A DNA stretch of 64,000 nucleotides from CAVQBC01 sp963848415 (GTDB lineage: Bacteria; Actinomycetota; Thermoleophilia; Solirubrobacterales; Solirubrobacteraceae): NCBI GenBank assembly GCA_963848415.1, contig CAWKDN010000003.1, forward strand, positions 310,001 through 374,000, read 5' to 3'. A program made the position numbers and the translations under genes. A model generated the notes under the pieces. That model was not told where the DNA came from and did no database searches. It saw only the letters and a list, made by a program, of their open reading frames with translations. Positions within the stretch are counted from its first letter, which is position 1, and each line of letters opens with the position of its first letter. Shown here one piece after another: positions 28,488 through 37,412 of this stretch.

Positions 28488-30088
28488 TCACGTGTTTCGC
28501 GCGCAGGCGCGCCCCGGCAAGGGGCCGCTGCGCGCGGAGTGCCGCCGGATCTCGTCGGCGTACTCGGACTTGAAGGTCCCCGCCACCCGCCGGTCCTCGC
28601 TCATCAGCGTGTACTCAGAGAGCCAGAACGGATACAGGTTGTGCGAGCCGACCCCGATCGCGCAGTTGTCGACCATGCCGAGCTTGCTGTGGTTGGCGAT
28701 CTTGTTGAACTCCGCCGGCGCGTTCGGCCACACGCGCGAGGGCCCGAAGCGGATGGAGCGCAGCCGGAAGTGCTCGTCGACGGCGCGCGCGGCCCGTCCG
28801 GGATCGCGCGCCAGCGCGCGCGTGCGGGCGAGCACCGCGCTCGAGGTCTGGCGCAGCGAGGTCGTGTTGGAGTAGGAGACCCCCTCGCTGATGGTGGCGC
28901 CGGGGGTCGAGATCACCACGCGCACGTCGACGCCGTCCAGCAGCCGGCCCGCGATGGCGTCGAGCAGGCGCCGGTCGAAGCGCGGGCTGATGCCCGGCTG
29001 CGGCGGCTGGCAGAGCCCGTGCAGATCCTGCTGGGCGATGAACACCGACGACGGGCGGACCGGATCAGCGCCCGCAGGCCGGTGCCGGCCGGGTCACGAC
29101 GATCGAACGCCGGCCAGTAGGCCCGGTCGTTGGTCCAGTCGGGGCTCTCGGTCGCCGGCGTGAAGAACGGCAGTCCGGTCGGGCACGGCGAGGGGTCGTC
29201 GGGCGCGCCCCGGCCGCTGGGCCGGGTGGGCCCGCTCGGTGGCCTGACACCCAAGAGGCTGAGCCGGCCGAAGCCGAGCACGTCGACGCGCCCCGCGCGC
29301 GGCGCCCGCGGGGGCCGGATGGCGGCCGGGCAGGTCCGCGGCGTGCCGGGGCCGTAGGCGACGGCGGCGCCGTTGATCGCGGTCGGCGGCGTCGAGCGGG
29401 CGGTCACGCACGCTGCGCGCCACAGCGTGTTCGCCCACTTGTGCACGCCGGCGCTCACCGGCCCCTCGACGCGCGGCGTCACGTCGTGGACCGGGTTGGT
29501 GAGCGGCGACCGCGGATAGCCCTGGACATAGTCCGAGCCCCACAGGTTGTGGCCGCCCACCAGCGCGACGCGGCCATCGACGGCGATCGTCTTCGAGTGG
29601 TTGAAGCTCAACGAGGGCAACGTCGCCGGCGTCCCGAGCGGCGGGAAGCGGTAGGCGGCGACGATCACGCGCGCGTCGCCGGAGATCGCCGCCGCGAGCT
29701 GGTCGGCGTAGGCCTGCGCCGGGCTCTCGGGCAGCGAGACCGCGCACGGCGGCGCACAGCCGCCGAGCACGCGGATCACCGGCCGCTGCCCGCCCGCGTA
29801 GGCGCGGCGGAGCCCGCGCACGATCGCGTCGCGGAAGGCGCCGAACGGGAACGGGATCAGCGTCGTGAGGTCGACGACCGTACGCGCGCCCGCGAGGTCG
29901 CGCTCGAGCGTGCGCTCAAAGCGCGGGATCCCCTCGGGGCGAGTGCACGCGCGCTGGCCCCAGCAGTCCGGCGTCTGCAGGATCCAGGAGTCCAGCCGGC
30001 CGTCGGCACCGACGAACGCGTTGCCCGAGGTCCGGTGGTAGGCGATCCCCGCCCCTCCGGGCTCAGCCCGGCGGGAACGGCCCCGCAC
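28488..30088 (-). CDS. Phospholipase D-like protein (one frameshift, N-terminus uncertain)
   Basis: Two HxKx4D motifs define the PLD superfamily: FNHSKTIAVD, followed by LVGGHNLWG, in the first half, and ANHSKLGMVD, followed by VGSHNLYPFW, near the C-terminus. The frame changes near 29050 (between ALIRSAR and FIAQQDLHGLC), consistent with one missing base. Cys-rich segments (TPDCWGQRACTRPEG; GGCAPPC) suggest a secreted protein, but no signal peptide is readable. The GTG at 30088 overlaps the lyase gene by 26 bases, so the true start may be lost or masked. It would cleave phosphodiesters. Confidence 0.7.
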
Positions 30089-30956
30089 GGTGCACCAGCC
30101 CCGGCAGGTCGCGGCCGAGGACGCCCGCGAGCCACTCGGTCACGGTGATCACCGCGTCGAGGTCGACGCCCGTGTCGACCCCCTCGCCGTCGAGCAGGTA
30201 GACGAGGTCCTCGGTGGCGATGTTGCCGGTCGCGCGCGGCGCGAACGGGCAGCCGCCGAGGCCGCCCACGGAGGCGTCGAGCAGCGTCGCGCCGTGCGCG
30301 AGCCCCGCCTCGGCGTTCGCGTAGCCGGTGTTGCGCGTGTTGTGCAGGTGCAGGCCGACCGGGACGCCGCCGGCGGCCGCCAGCGACTCGGGCAGCAGCC
30401 GGCGGACCTGGGCCGGCACGCCGACGCCGATCGTGTCGGCGAGCATGATCTCGTCGGCGCCTGCCGCGGCCATCCGGCCCACGTGGTCGACCACCACGCC
30501 GGGGTCCACGCGCCCCTCGAACGGGCAGCCGAAGGCGACGGAGACCGTCGCCGTCGCCCGCATGCCGGCGCCGTGGGCGGCCTCGATCATCGCCGCGGCA
30601 TCGCGGGCGGCCTCCTCCACCGTGGCGTTCTGGTTGCGGCGGGCGAACGTGTCGGTGACGGGGTAGGCGAGATGGACCTCGCGGGCGCCGGCGGCGACCG
30701 CACGCTCGAGCCCCTTGGGGTTCAGCGCGAGGGCGGCGAAGACGGTGTCGCCGGGCTCGCCCAGGGCGGCGAAGACCTCCTCCGCGCCGGCCATCTGCGG
30801 CACCCGCCTGGGGTTGACGAAGCTGGCCGCCTCGACGCGCGGCAGGCCGGCGGCGGCGAGCCGGTCGCACAGCTCGGCCCGCACCGCAGGGGCGAGCGTC
30901 GCCGCGTCGTTCTGCAGGCCGTCGCGCGGCCCGACGTCGCACAGGGTGACCTGCAT
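30063..30956 (-). CDS. HMG-CoA lyase-family protein
   Basis: 297 residues from the ATG at 30956 (MQVTLCDVGPRDGLQND). The DxGPRDGLQ segment binds substrate and metal. HLHNTRNTGYAN contributes the two metal-binding His residues, and GLGGCPFAPRATGNIATED carries the catalytic Cys loop. These enzymes cleave 3-hydroxy-3-methylglutaryl-CoA or related hydroxyacyl-CoAs. With a class III CoA-transferase 6 kb away it could take part in branched-chain or dicarboxylic acid breakdown, but they are not in one operon (opposite strands). Confidence 0.9.
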   Translation of the reverse strand: MQVTLCDVGPRDGLQNDAATLAPAVRAELCDRLAAAGLPRVEAASFVNPRRVPQMAGAEEVFAALGEPGDTVFAALALNPKGLERAVAAGAREVHLAYPVTDTFARRNQNATVEEAARDAAAMIEAAHGAGMRATATVSVAFGCPFEGRVDPGVVVDHVGRMAAAGADEIMLADTIGVGVPAQVRRLLPESLAAAGGVPVGLHLHNTRNTGYANAEAGLAHGATLLDASVGGLGGCPFAPRATGNIATEDLVYLLDGEGVDTGVDLDAVITVTEWLAGVLGRDLPGLVHRAGPFPPG

Positions 30957-31018
30957 GCCTCCCATCATGGCCGACCGAGGCGCACGGGAGTGGCCCCGCC
31001 TGCTTGACTTCGGGGGTG

Positions 31019-31543
31019 ATGGACCTCGACCATGAGCTTGGCCGCCTCAACTTGGCGCACGAGCGCGAGTACGCGGAGAGCCGGATCCCGTCCCCGGCGG
31101 ACTCGGACGTCGCCCGCGCCGTACGCGCCTTCACCGAGGCCGGCCCGCACGACCAGGCCGGCTTCCGGTCGGCGCTCGACGCCGGCCGCGCCGGCGTGCT
31201 GGTCGCCTGGAGCGAGCGGATCGCCGCGCTCGCCGTCCGCCTGGACAGCGCCCGCCCGCTGCAGCTCGGCCTGGTCGGCCTGAGCCTCGCCGCGACCGAG
31301 GACGAGCACGCGGCGATGATGGTCGCGCCGCTGCACCGCCGCAGCGCCGAGAAGCTGGGGGAGGACGCGATGCTCGTCTTCGACGACGCGGCCGCCGTCA
31401 GCGACCTCGGCGGCGCCGCCTGGTTGGAGGAGATGCGCGACTCAGAGGAGCAGCCCGAGGACGCCGGCTACATCGAGGACTCCGACGCCGACGGCTTCCG
31501 CTACCAGCGGGCCCCGGTCCTGCGCGGTCGCGAGCGCTGGTGA
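31019..31543 (+). CDS. Hypothetical protein upstream of argG
   Basis: 174 residues, acidic, beginning MDLDHELGRLNLAHEREYAESRIPSP. No known domain was recognised; it is soluble and mostly helical in composition, with no signal peptide or membrane segment. Its stop overlaps the argG GTG (GTGA), so it is translationally coupled to argininosuccinate synthase. An in-frame GTG at 31004 is an alternative start. Confidence 0.75.
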   Translation: MDLDHELGRLNLAHEREYAESRIPSPADSDVARAVRAFTEAGPHDQAGFRSALDAGRAGVLVAWSERIAALAVRLDSARPLQLGLVGLSLAATEDEHAAMMVAPLHRRSAEKLGEDAMLVFDDAAAVSDLGGAAWLEEMRDSEEQPEDAGYIEDSDADGFRYQRAPVLRGRERW

Positions 31544-32862
31544 GCGACCCAGCCGCCGACGCGCCGCGCGAGCCCGAGAGCCGCACCGAGGTCCGCCGGG
31601 TCGCCCAGCCGGGCGCCACCCGCGTGGCGTCCTACCTCGCGGAGCCCGAAGAGGTCGGCCGCGTCCTGCTGCTCTACTCCGGCGGCCTGGACACGAGCGT
31701 GATGCTCAAGTGGATCCAGGACGAGTACGAGGCCGAGGTAGTCGCGCTGACCGTCAACCTCGGCCAGCCGGGGGAGGACTACGAGGTCGTGCGCGGCAAG
31801 GCGCTGCGGCTCGGGGCACTGGACTGCCACGTCGTCGACGCGCGCGAGGAGTTCGCCCGCGACTACGTGCTCCCGGCCATCAAGGCCAACGCCGACTACG
31901 GCGACGGCTATCCGCTCTTCACCGCGCTCGGCCGGCCGCTGATCGCCAAGCTCGCCGTCGACTACGCCCGCAGCACCGGCTGCGACACGATCGCCCACGG
32001 CTGCACCGGCAAGGGCAACGACCAGGTGCGCATCGAGTCGACCGTCGCGACGCTCGCGCCCGAGCTGAAGGTGATCGCGCCCGTGCGCTCGTGGGCGATG
32101 GGCCGCGACGAGGAGATCGCCTACGCGCGCCAGCACGGCATCCCGGTCAAGGGCGGCACGGAGGCGGCGCCGTACTCGATCGACGACAACCTGTGGGGCC
32201 GCTCCTCGGAGGGCAAGTGGATCGAGGACCTCTCCCACGCGCCCGAGGACGACGTCTTCCAGCTCGTCACCCGACCGGAGCTCGCCCCCGACGAGCCGCA
32301 GGTGGTCGACGTCAGCTTCGAGGCCGGGGTGCCGGTCGCGCTCGACGGCGAGCGCCTGGAGCTCGTCGAGCTGCTCGAGCGCGCCGCCGGGCTCGGGATG
32401 CGCCACGGCGTCGGGATCGTCGACCACATCGAGGACCGCATCGTCGGGCTGAAGGTGCGCGACATCTACGAGGTGCCGGCCGCCGCGCTGCTGCTGACCG
32501 CCCACCGCGAGCTCGAGCGCCTGGTCGGGACGATCCACCAGAATCAGTTCAAGCCCGAGCTGGACCGCAAGTGGGCCTACCTCGTCTACGCCGGGCTGTG
32601 GTGGGAGCCGCTGCGGAGCGACATCGAGGCCTACGTCGAGCGGGTCAACGAGCGGGTGACGGGGACGATCGGCCTCAAGCTCTACAAGGGGACGGCAAGG
32701 GTGGTCACGCGGGAGAGCTCGAACGCGGTCTATGACGCGCAGCTGGCGACCTTTGCGGAGTCGGGCGGGCTGTTCTCCCAGTCGGCCTCGCCGGGCTTCA
32801 TCGAGATCTGGTCGCTGCAGTCGCGGATGGCCTACAGGTTGCGCGAGGACAGCTCCGGGTAA
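31540..32862 (+). CDS. argG: Argininosuccinate synthase
   Basis: 440 residues with a 40-residue extra N-terminus. The ATP pyrophosphatase loop LLYSGGLDTSVMLKW, the HGCTGKGNDQVRIE segment and YSIDDNLWGRSSEGKWIEDL are diagnostic. ArgG joins citrulline and aspartate using ATP in the second-last step of arginine synthesis. It is 22 kb from argCJBD and no argH follows, so the arginine genes are split. Confidence 0.96.
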   Translation: MSDPAADAPREPESRTEVRRVAQPGATRVASYLAEPEEVGRVLLLYSGGLDTSVMLKWIQDEYEAEVVALTVNLGQPGEDYEVVRGKALRLGALDCHVVDAREEFARDYVLPAIKANADYGDGYPLFTALGRPLIAKLAVDYARSTGCDTIAHGCTGKGNDQVRIESTVATLAPELKVIAPVRSWAMGRDEEIAYARQHGIPVKGGTEAAPYSIDDNLWGRSSEGKWIEDLSHAPEDDVFQLVTRPELAPDEPQVVDVSFEAGVPVALDGERLELVELLERAAGLGMRHGVGIVDHIEDRIVGLKVRDIYEVPAAALLLTAHRELERLVGTIHQNQFKPELDRKWAYLVYAGLWWEPLRSDIEAYVERVNERVTGTIGLKLYKGTARVVTRESSNAVYDAQLATFAESGGLFSQSASPGFIEIWSLQSRMAYRLREDSSG

Positions 32863-32871
32863 AGACCGCAT

Positions 32872-33054
32872 ATGTTCTACCGACTCCTTGGCATCGCAGT
32901 CTGGAAGGGGCTGAAGTCGCTCCTGCGCCTCCGCTACGGCGCCCTGCGCGCTCCCAAGGCGCTGGTCGCGGGCGCCGCCCTCGCCCTCGTGGGCGGTGTG
33001 GCCGGCGTCGTGCTGCTCTTCAAGCGCACCGGCTCCGACGACACGGACGACTGA
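32872..33054 (+). CDS. Small single-pass membrane protein
   Basis: 60 residues starting MFYRLLGIAVWKGLKSLLRL, with one clear membrane helix (ALVAGAALALVGGVAGVVLLF, about residues 30-50) and an acidic tail (GSDDTDD). It begins ten bases after argG. The basic N-terminus and hydrophobic helix point to an N-in orientation. Function unknown. Confidence 0.6.
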   Translation: MFYRLLGIAVWKGLKSLLRLRYGALRAPKALVAGAALALVGGVAGVVLLFKRTGSDDTDD

Positions 33055-33093
33055 GCTTCCCGCCCGCCGCGGCGTCTGGAAGCATCCACGGCG

Positions 33094-33462
33094 ATGAGCT
33101 CGCCGTCCTCTCCCTCGGCACCCGGGCCCGACGGGCTGACGCTCGAGGCGGTCGAGTGGCTGCCGTCCTCCGGCGGCGCGGGCCTGCTGCGCGTGCGCGG
33201 CTGCTGGGCCGCTGGGCGGGCGCCGGACGCGCTGCCCGAGCTGGTGCTCGGCGGCGAGCGCTTCGTCTCGCTGCCCGACGGCCGGAGCGAGCCGGGCTGG
33301 CGGGCGGCGTTCGTGCTGCCTGCTGCGCCTCCTGAAGACGCCGAGCCGTGGCTCGAGTGGGAGAACGGTGACCGCGCGCCGCTCACGTTGCCGGCCGCCG
33401 GGGACGTGCCGTTGCGCCGGCGCCGGCGGCGCCGGCCGTCGAGCCGGCGGGCGGCCAGGTGA
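33094..33462 (+). CDS. Hypothetical protein, coupled to the coiled-coil gene
   Basis: 122 residues. A beta-rich central part (LTLEAVEWL... LLRVRGCW... PELVLGGERFVSLPD... WRAAFVLPA... WLEWENGDRAPLTLP) is followed by an Arg-rich tail. Its last codons overlap the next start (GTGA), so it is expressed with the long coiled-coil protein. No family recognised. Confidence 0.6.
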   Translation: MSSPSSPSAPGPDGLTLEAVEWLPSSGGAGLLRVRGCWAAGRAPDALPELVLGGERFVSLPDGRSEPGWRAAFVLPAAPPEDAEPWLEWENGDRAPLTLPAAGDVPLRRRRRRRPSSRRAAR

Positions 33463-35672
33463 TCGACCGCGCGGTGCTCGCCGAGCGCCGCACCCGCCGG
33501 GCGGAGGCGGCCGAGCGGGCTCAGGCCCGGATCGCCGGCGAGGCCCTCAAGGCGGTGGAGGTGCTCGAGGCGCGCGGCGCCGAGCTCGAGCGCCGCGTCG
33601 CGGAGCTGGGGGAGGAGCGCGCGGCGCTGGCGGCGCGGCTCGCCGGCACGCCCGCGGGTGCGCCGGCCGTGCCGGACGCGAGTCTCGAGGCCGAGGCGGC
33701 GGAGCGCGCCCGCCTGCGCGCGGAGCGCCACCGCGAGGCGCTCTCCGCGGCCTTGGCCGAGGCCGCGCGGCTGCGCGAGCTCGCGCGCGAGTGGCGGCTG
33801 AAGCTGCGCACGTCGGAGGTCTCGCGCACGGCGGACGCCGTCCGCCTCTCGGTGCTCGAGGCCGAGCACGCCGCGCTCGTGCCCGAGGCGGCGGCTGCGC
33901 GCGCCGAGGCCGCCGAGCGCGCCGACGAGCTCGACGCGCAGCGGGCCCGCTCGGCGGAGTTGTCCGCGGCACTCGCAGAGGCGCAGGCGGCGGCCGCGAC
34001 GGCCGCGACGGCCTTGGCGGAGGCGCGCACGGCCGGGGCGGCGGCCGAGCGCGCGCTGGCCGAGCGCGACGCCGAGCTGGCGAGCACCGTCGAGCGCCTG
34101 GCCGCTGTCCGGGCGGAGCTCGAGGCCGCGCGGGCGGCCGCGGCGGAGCTCGAACGCCGGGCCGGCGAGCTCGAGCGCGCCCTGGACGCCGAGCGCCGTG
34201 TCGCCGAGACGGCACGGGCGGACCTCGACGACGCGCGGACGGCGAGCGCCGCCACGGCGGCACGGACGCGCGTCGAGTCGGTGGCCCGCGCCGCGCTGGA
34301 CTTCGAGCTCGAGCGGGAGCGGTCGGCGCGCGAGGCGCTGTCGCTGGCGCTCGACGCCGAGCGCGAGCGCGCCGCCGAAGCGGAGCCCGCCCGCGCGGCG
34401 GCCGTCGCGGACGCTGCGCGGTTGGCGGCCGAGCTCACCGGCGCGCGCGACGCCGCGCTGCTGGCGCGGGCCGAGCTCGCGGACGAGCGCACGCTGCGCC
34501 GGCGCGCCGAGGCCGAGCTGGCCGCGGGTCGTGTCGCAGCCGAGCACGAGGGGAGCTCGCTGCAGGACCGGATCGCCGCGCTGGACCGGCGCGCCGCGGG
34601 CCTCGCGGACGAGCTGCGCCTCCAGCACGCGGCGCGCGAGCAGGCCGAGGCGGCCGCCGCCCGGCCGCCCTCGCCGCCGGAGGCTGCCGGTCGCGTGGTG
34701 GCCGACCTCGACGCGGCGGCCGCGGCCCTGCGCGAGCGCGCCGAGCCGGCTCCCGGGCGGTCGGCGCCCGTCGGGTCCGGCGAGGCGGCCCCGTCGCCGG
34801 CCGAGCGAGCCGAACCGGCCGCGCCGCCGGCCGAGGCTGCGGCGACCGCGCCGCCGGATGCTCCCACGCCGCGGCCCATCGAGGTCCCGGCCGGCGCGCC
34901 GCCGCGGGGCGCCGTCACCGGCGGCGCCCGCGAGTACCCGTGGCTGCGCGGCGCGCTCGTCAAGCTCGCCCACGACGATCCGGCCACCGCCGGGAGGCTG
35001 CTGGTCGCGCTGCTGCCCGCCCAGGGCGCGTACCTGTCCGAGCCGCTGGACTACGACCTCACGATCACCGGCACGGGGACCTTCGCCGTCTCGGTGACCG
35101 GTGCCCGGACGTACGTGACGCCGCGATCGGCTCCGCGCGGGCGCCGCGAGGCCGACTTCCACCTGACCGCCGACCCGCTCACGCTGGCCGAGCTGCTCGC
35201 GGGTGTCGGCCCGCGCGTGCGCCGGTACACCGGGCCGGCGCGCCTGCGAGGCCGCCGCCGGCGGCTGGCCACGCTGGAGCGCATCCCGGCCGCCGCGGGC
35301 AGCCTGGCCGACACGGCCCGCGCGGGCGCGCGCCTCGAGCCGGGGATGGTGCTCGGCACGCTGCCCTACGCCATCCACCCGTCCTGGACTCGCGGGCACC
35401 GCTTCACGGTCGCCCAGGAGATCGCGGGGGACGCGACCCAGATCCGCTACGTGGTCGTCGCCGACGGGACTGTCACCGCCACCGCGCAGGCGCCGCCGGA
35501 GGGCGTGGACGCGACCGTCACGATGACGCCGAAGGGCTTCGAGCACCTGCTGCGCGGCGAATCGCCCCCGCCCGGCCACCGCCCGGTCGTCCGCGGCGAC
35601 CGGCTGGCGGTCGCGCAGCTGAAGGCGTGGACGGACCGGGCGCAGTCCTTCTCGCCCGGCCCGAGCACGTAG
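33459..35672 (+). CDS. Long coiled-coil protein with a C-terminal SCP2-like domain
   Basis: 737 residues. Residues about 10-430 are an Ala/Glu/Arg-rich, almost uninterrupted coiled coil. A Pro/Ala-rich linker (about 430-485) leads to a globular end (about 485-730): EYPWLRGALVKLAHDDPATAGRLLVALLPAQGAYL, then YDLTITGTGTFAVSVTG and a lipid-carrier-like ADFHLTADPLTLAELLAGV, resembling SCP2-type lipid-binding domains. No membrane segment is seen. It could be a scaffold at the envelope. The SCP2 resemblance is by pattern only. Confidence 0.7.
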   Translation: MIDRAVLAERRTRRAEAAERAQARIAGEALKAVEVLEARGAELERRVAELGEERAALAARLAGTPAGAPAVPDASLEAEAAERARLRAERHREALSAALAEAARLRELAREWRLKLRTSEVSRTADAVRLSVLEAEHAALVPEAAAARAEAAERADELDAQRARSAELSAALAEAQAAAATAATALAEARTAGAAAERALAERDAELASTVERLAAVRAELEAARAAAAELERRAGELERALDAERRVAETARADLDDARTASAATAARTRVESVARAALDFELERERSAREALSLALDAERERAAEAEPARAAAVADAARLAAELTGARDAALLARAELADERTLRRRAEAELAAGRVAAEHEGSSLQDRIAALDRRAAGLADELRLQHAAREQAEAAAARPPSPPEAAGRVVADLDAAAAALRERAEPAPGRSAPVGSGEAAPSPAERAEPAAPPAEAAATAPPDAPTPRPIEVPAGAPPRGAVTGGAREYPWLRGALVKLAHDDPATAGRLLVALLPAQGAYLSEPLDYDLTITGTGTFAVSVTGARTYVTPRSAPRGRREADFHLTADPLTLAELLAGVGPRVRRYTGPARLRGRRRRLATLERIPAAAGSLADTARAGARLEPGMVLGTLPYAIHPSWTRGHRFTVAQEIAGDATQIRYVVVADGTVTATAQAPPEGVDATVTMTPKGFEHLLRGESPPPGHRPVVRGDRLAVAQLKAWTDRAQSFSPGPST

Positions 35673-35867
35673 GGCTCAGTCAATCGGTTTGTCACGTCGT
35701 GCGGGTCCGACAAGGCACGCGTCGGATCTGACAGCTAGCGCCCTCAGCAGCCGATGGAGTCGGTGTTGGCCCGCAGCTTCGAGCAGGCGTCGGCCTGCTC
35801 GGCTCAAGTCCGCGGCTGCGACGCTCGGCTGGCTGAGAGATGGGAGATCGTTGGTAACGTCGTCCCA
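35673..35867. other. Spacer with no gene seen
   Basis: About 195 bases between the coiled-coil gene and the decayed antitoxin. Base composition is less GC-rich than the neighbours. It ends in GGTAACGT (35853-35860), seven bases before a GTG at 35868, which looks like the old antitoxin promoter. Confidence 0.5.
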
Positions 35868-36102
35868 GTGCGGGCGTCTCGATTCAGTTGGGCGCGTAAT
35901 CGTTCCGAGGCCCCTTCGCGACGCTCTTGGCCTGACCCCAGGGTCAACGGTCGACATCTCCCGCTACGGCGCGGGGCTCCAGGTCATTCCGACCGGGCGA
36001 ACGGCGCGCCTCGCGGACGAGTCCGGCGAGTTGGTTGCGAAAGCGGACACGCCGATCGACGACGACACGGTCTTCGGGCTGCTCGACAGCGGTCGGCGCT
36101 GA
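35868..36102 (+). pseudogene. AbrB/SpoVT-type antitoxin, frame-broken (VapB-like)
   Basis: The recognisable domain is LDSVGRVIVPRPLRDALGLTPGSTVDISRYGAGLQVIPTG, a swapped-hairpin AbrB fold, ending TVFGLLDSGRR. The expected start, GTG 35868 with TAACGT seven bases upstream, is out of frame with it by one base, so a frameshift lies in 35870-35880. It precedes a decayed PIN toxin gene with two bases between them, the usual VapB-VapC order. Confidence 0.65.
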
Positions 36103-36104
36103 CG

Positions 36105-36508
36105 TTGATCGCGCTCGACACGAGCGTGGCGATTCCGCTGCTCGTGACGTCCCACACAGCCCACGAAGTCGTCAGCCGGTGGTGGAATGGACGCGAGGTC
36201 GCCCTCAGCGGCCATGCCCTGGCGGAAACCTAATCCGTTCTGACGCGGCTGCCGGGCGACGCGCGGGTGAGCCCCACCGACGCCGCGCGGCTGATCGAGA
36301 CCGCTTCGCCGAGCCATTGGTCCTCGGGTCGAACACCGCCGGACGGCTCCCGCAGGTGCTGAGTCGGCACCAGATCTCCGGCGGAGCGGTGTATGACGCC
36401 TCGGGTCGGGCTTGCGGCCGTGGAGCACGGCAGCGACCTCGCAACGCGCGACGCCCGCGCGAGTGGCACGTACGAGACCGTAGGAGCAAGGTCGTCATCG
36501 TCGGGTGA
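36105..36508 (+). pseudogene. PIN-domain toxin, decayed (VapC-like)
   Basis: Starts IALDTSVAIPLLVTSHTAHEVVSRWW with the first PIN Asp. An in-frame TAA at 36231 interrupts where AETYSVLTRLPGDARVSP would be expected. Further frame changes occur near 36301, 36405 and 36483, yet the family C-terminus (VGLAAVEHGSDLATRDARASGTYETVGA then VVIVG) is still readable. A nonsense change plus several shifts indicates genuine decay rather than a single error. Confidence 0.7.
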
Positions 36509-36515
36509 CCCGCCG

Positions 36516-36706
36516 ATGCCGTCGGTCCTGAACGTCCCGGACGACGTGCGGCGCGAGGCCATGCTCAGCGGCCGAGAGGGCGCGGCGTGGCTGCGCGGCC
36601 TCGGCGGCGTCGTCGGCGAGCTCGAGCTCGAGTGGGGCGTCGCGAGCTGCTCGCCGGCGACCCGCTCCGGCTCGCCGTCGCGGAGGCGTTCGCGGCGACC
36701 TGAGCG
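36516..36706 (+). pseudogene. N-terminal fragment, possibly of an aminoglycoside-type phosphotransferase
   Basis: Reads MPSVLNVPDDVRREAMLSG then AAWLRGLGGVVGELELEWGV, which recalls the start of streptomycin/hydroxyurea phosphotransferases (WL..LP.LV.EL...WG). One base appears lost near 36642; in the next frame it continues RELLAGDPLRLAVAEAFAAT and stops at about 36706, without any kinase motif. It is therefore a short remnant at best. The family guess is weak. Confidence 0.35.
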
Positions 36707-36707
36707 C

Positions 36708-37112
36708 TCAGGCGCCGAGGACGGTCAGGCCGAGGCTCCGGGCCGCCTGGGCCTGACGCAGGTCGAAGGTGACGAACGAGATGGCGGGTCCACCGGCCCG
36801 CTGGGCGGCTGCGAGATGGAGACCGTCGAGCGTACGCACGCCGGTCAGCTCCGCGATGCCGGCGGCCGTCTCGCACGTGACCTCGTCCAGCTCGACGATC
36901 GCGAAGGCGCTCAGGTCGTGCGTGAAGGCTGTGCGGGCCGCCGCGGCGTCGGCGCCGTCGAGGAGCCGGGCGAGGTTCCGGCGCACTTCGACGATCGTGT
37001 GCCTGCCGGTCAGCAACGAGGGGTCGCTCTGGAGAAGCGCCTCGGCCGCATCCGAGTCGGGTTCGTCGACGTAGCGCTTCAGCAGCGCGCTGGAGTCGAC
37101 GTACAAGCTCAC
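36708..37112 (-). CDS. vapC: PIN-domain ribonuclease toxin (VapC type)
   Basis: 134 residues from the GTG at 37112 (VSLYVDSSALLKRYVDEPDS). Acidic active-site residues are visible in YVDSSAL (Asp), TIVEVRRNLA (Glu), GVRTLDGLHLAAA (Asp) and SFVTFDLRQAQAA (Asp). VapC toxins cleave RNA, often tRNA. It overlaps the upstream antitoxin by four bases (GTGA), so toxin translation depends on antitoxin translation. Intact, unlike the pair 600 bases away. Confidence 0.88.
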   Translation of the reverse strand: MSLYVDSSALLKRYVDEPDSDAAEALLQSDPSLLTGRHTIVEVRRNLARLLDGADAAAARTAFTHDLSAFAIVELDEVTCETAAGIAELTGVRTLDGLHLAAAQRAGGPAISFVTFDLRQAQAARSLGLTVLGA

Positions 37113-37369
37113 GCGGAGCGATCGTCGGCGAGCGTGTCGAGGACCCGCCGCGAGCTCTTGAACCGGCGGACAGCGCTCAGGCCTTCCTGCGAGCCGGGCG
37201 TGATCCACCCAGCGGCCAGGCCCTCTTCGATGCGGGCGCGCCCAGGAAGCGGGCCGAGCAGCGCCTTCGGCCGCCCTCTGTCGGTCACCAGCACCAGCTC
37301 GCCGCGCTCGGCGCGGTCCAGGTACTCCGAGAGCCGCTGCTTGAGTTCGCGGACACCGACATCGGCCAT
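37109..37369 (-). CDS. Phd/YefM-family antitoxin (VapB role)
   Basis: 86 residues, MADVGVRELKQRLSEYLDRAERGELVLVTDRGRPKALLGPL, a clear Phd/YefM DNA-binding N-terminus, followed by a variable toxin-binding tail. It should neutralise the PIN toxin encoded immediately downstream and repress the shared promoter. The -10 (TAAGAT on the minus strand, 37376-37381) is six bases from the ATG, so the mRNA is predicted to be leaderless. Confidence 0.88.
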   Translation of the reverse strand: MADVGVRELKQRLSEYLDRAERGELVLVTDRGRPKALLGPLPGRARIEEGLAAGWITPGSQEGLSAVRRFKSSRRVLDTLADDRSA

Positions 37370-37400
37370 GTAGACATCTTACGTCATCGACGTGTCTACA
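37369..37400. promoter_or_regulatory. Operator/promoter of the intact toxin-antitoxin pair
   Basis: Perfect 8-base arms TGTAGACA (37369-37376) and TGTCTACA (37393-37400) surround a nested inverted repeat ACGTC-ATC-GACGT (37381-37393). The left arm overlaps the antitoxin start codon and the -10 box. This fits cooperative repression by an antitoxin-toxin complex. Confidence 0.68.
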
Positions 37401-37412
37401 CCGGTCACGTCG

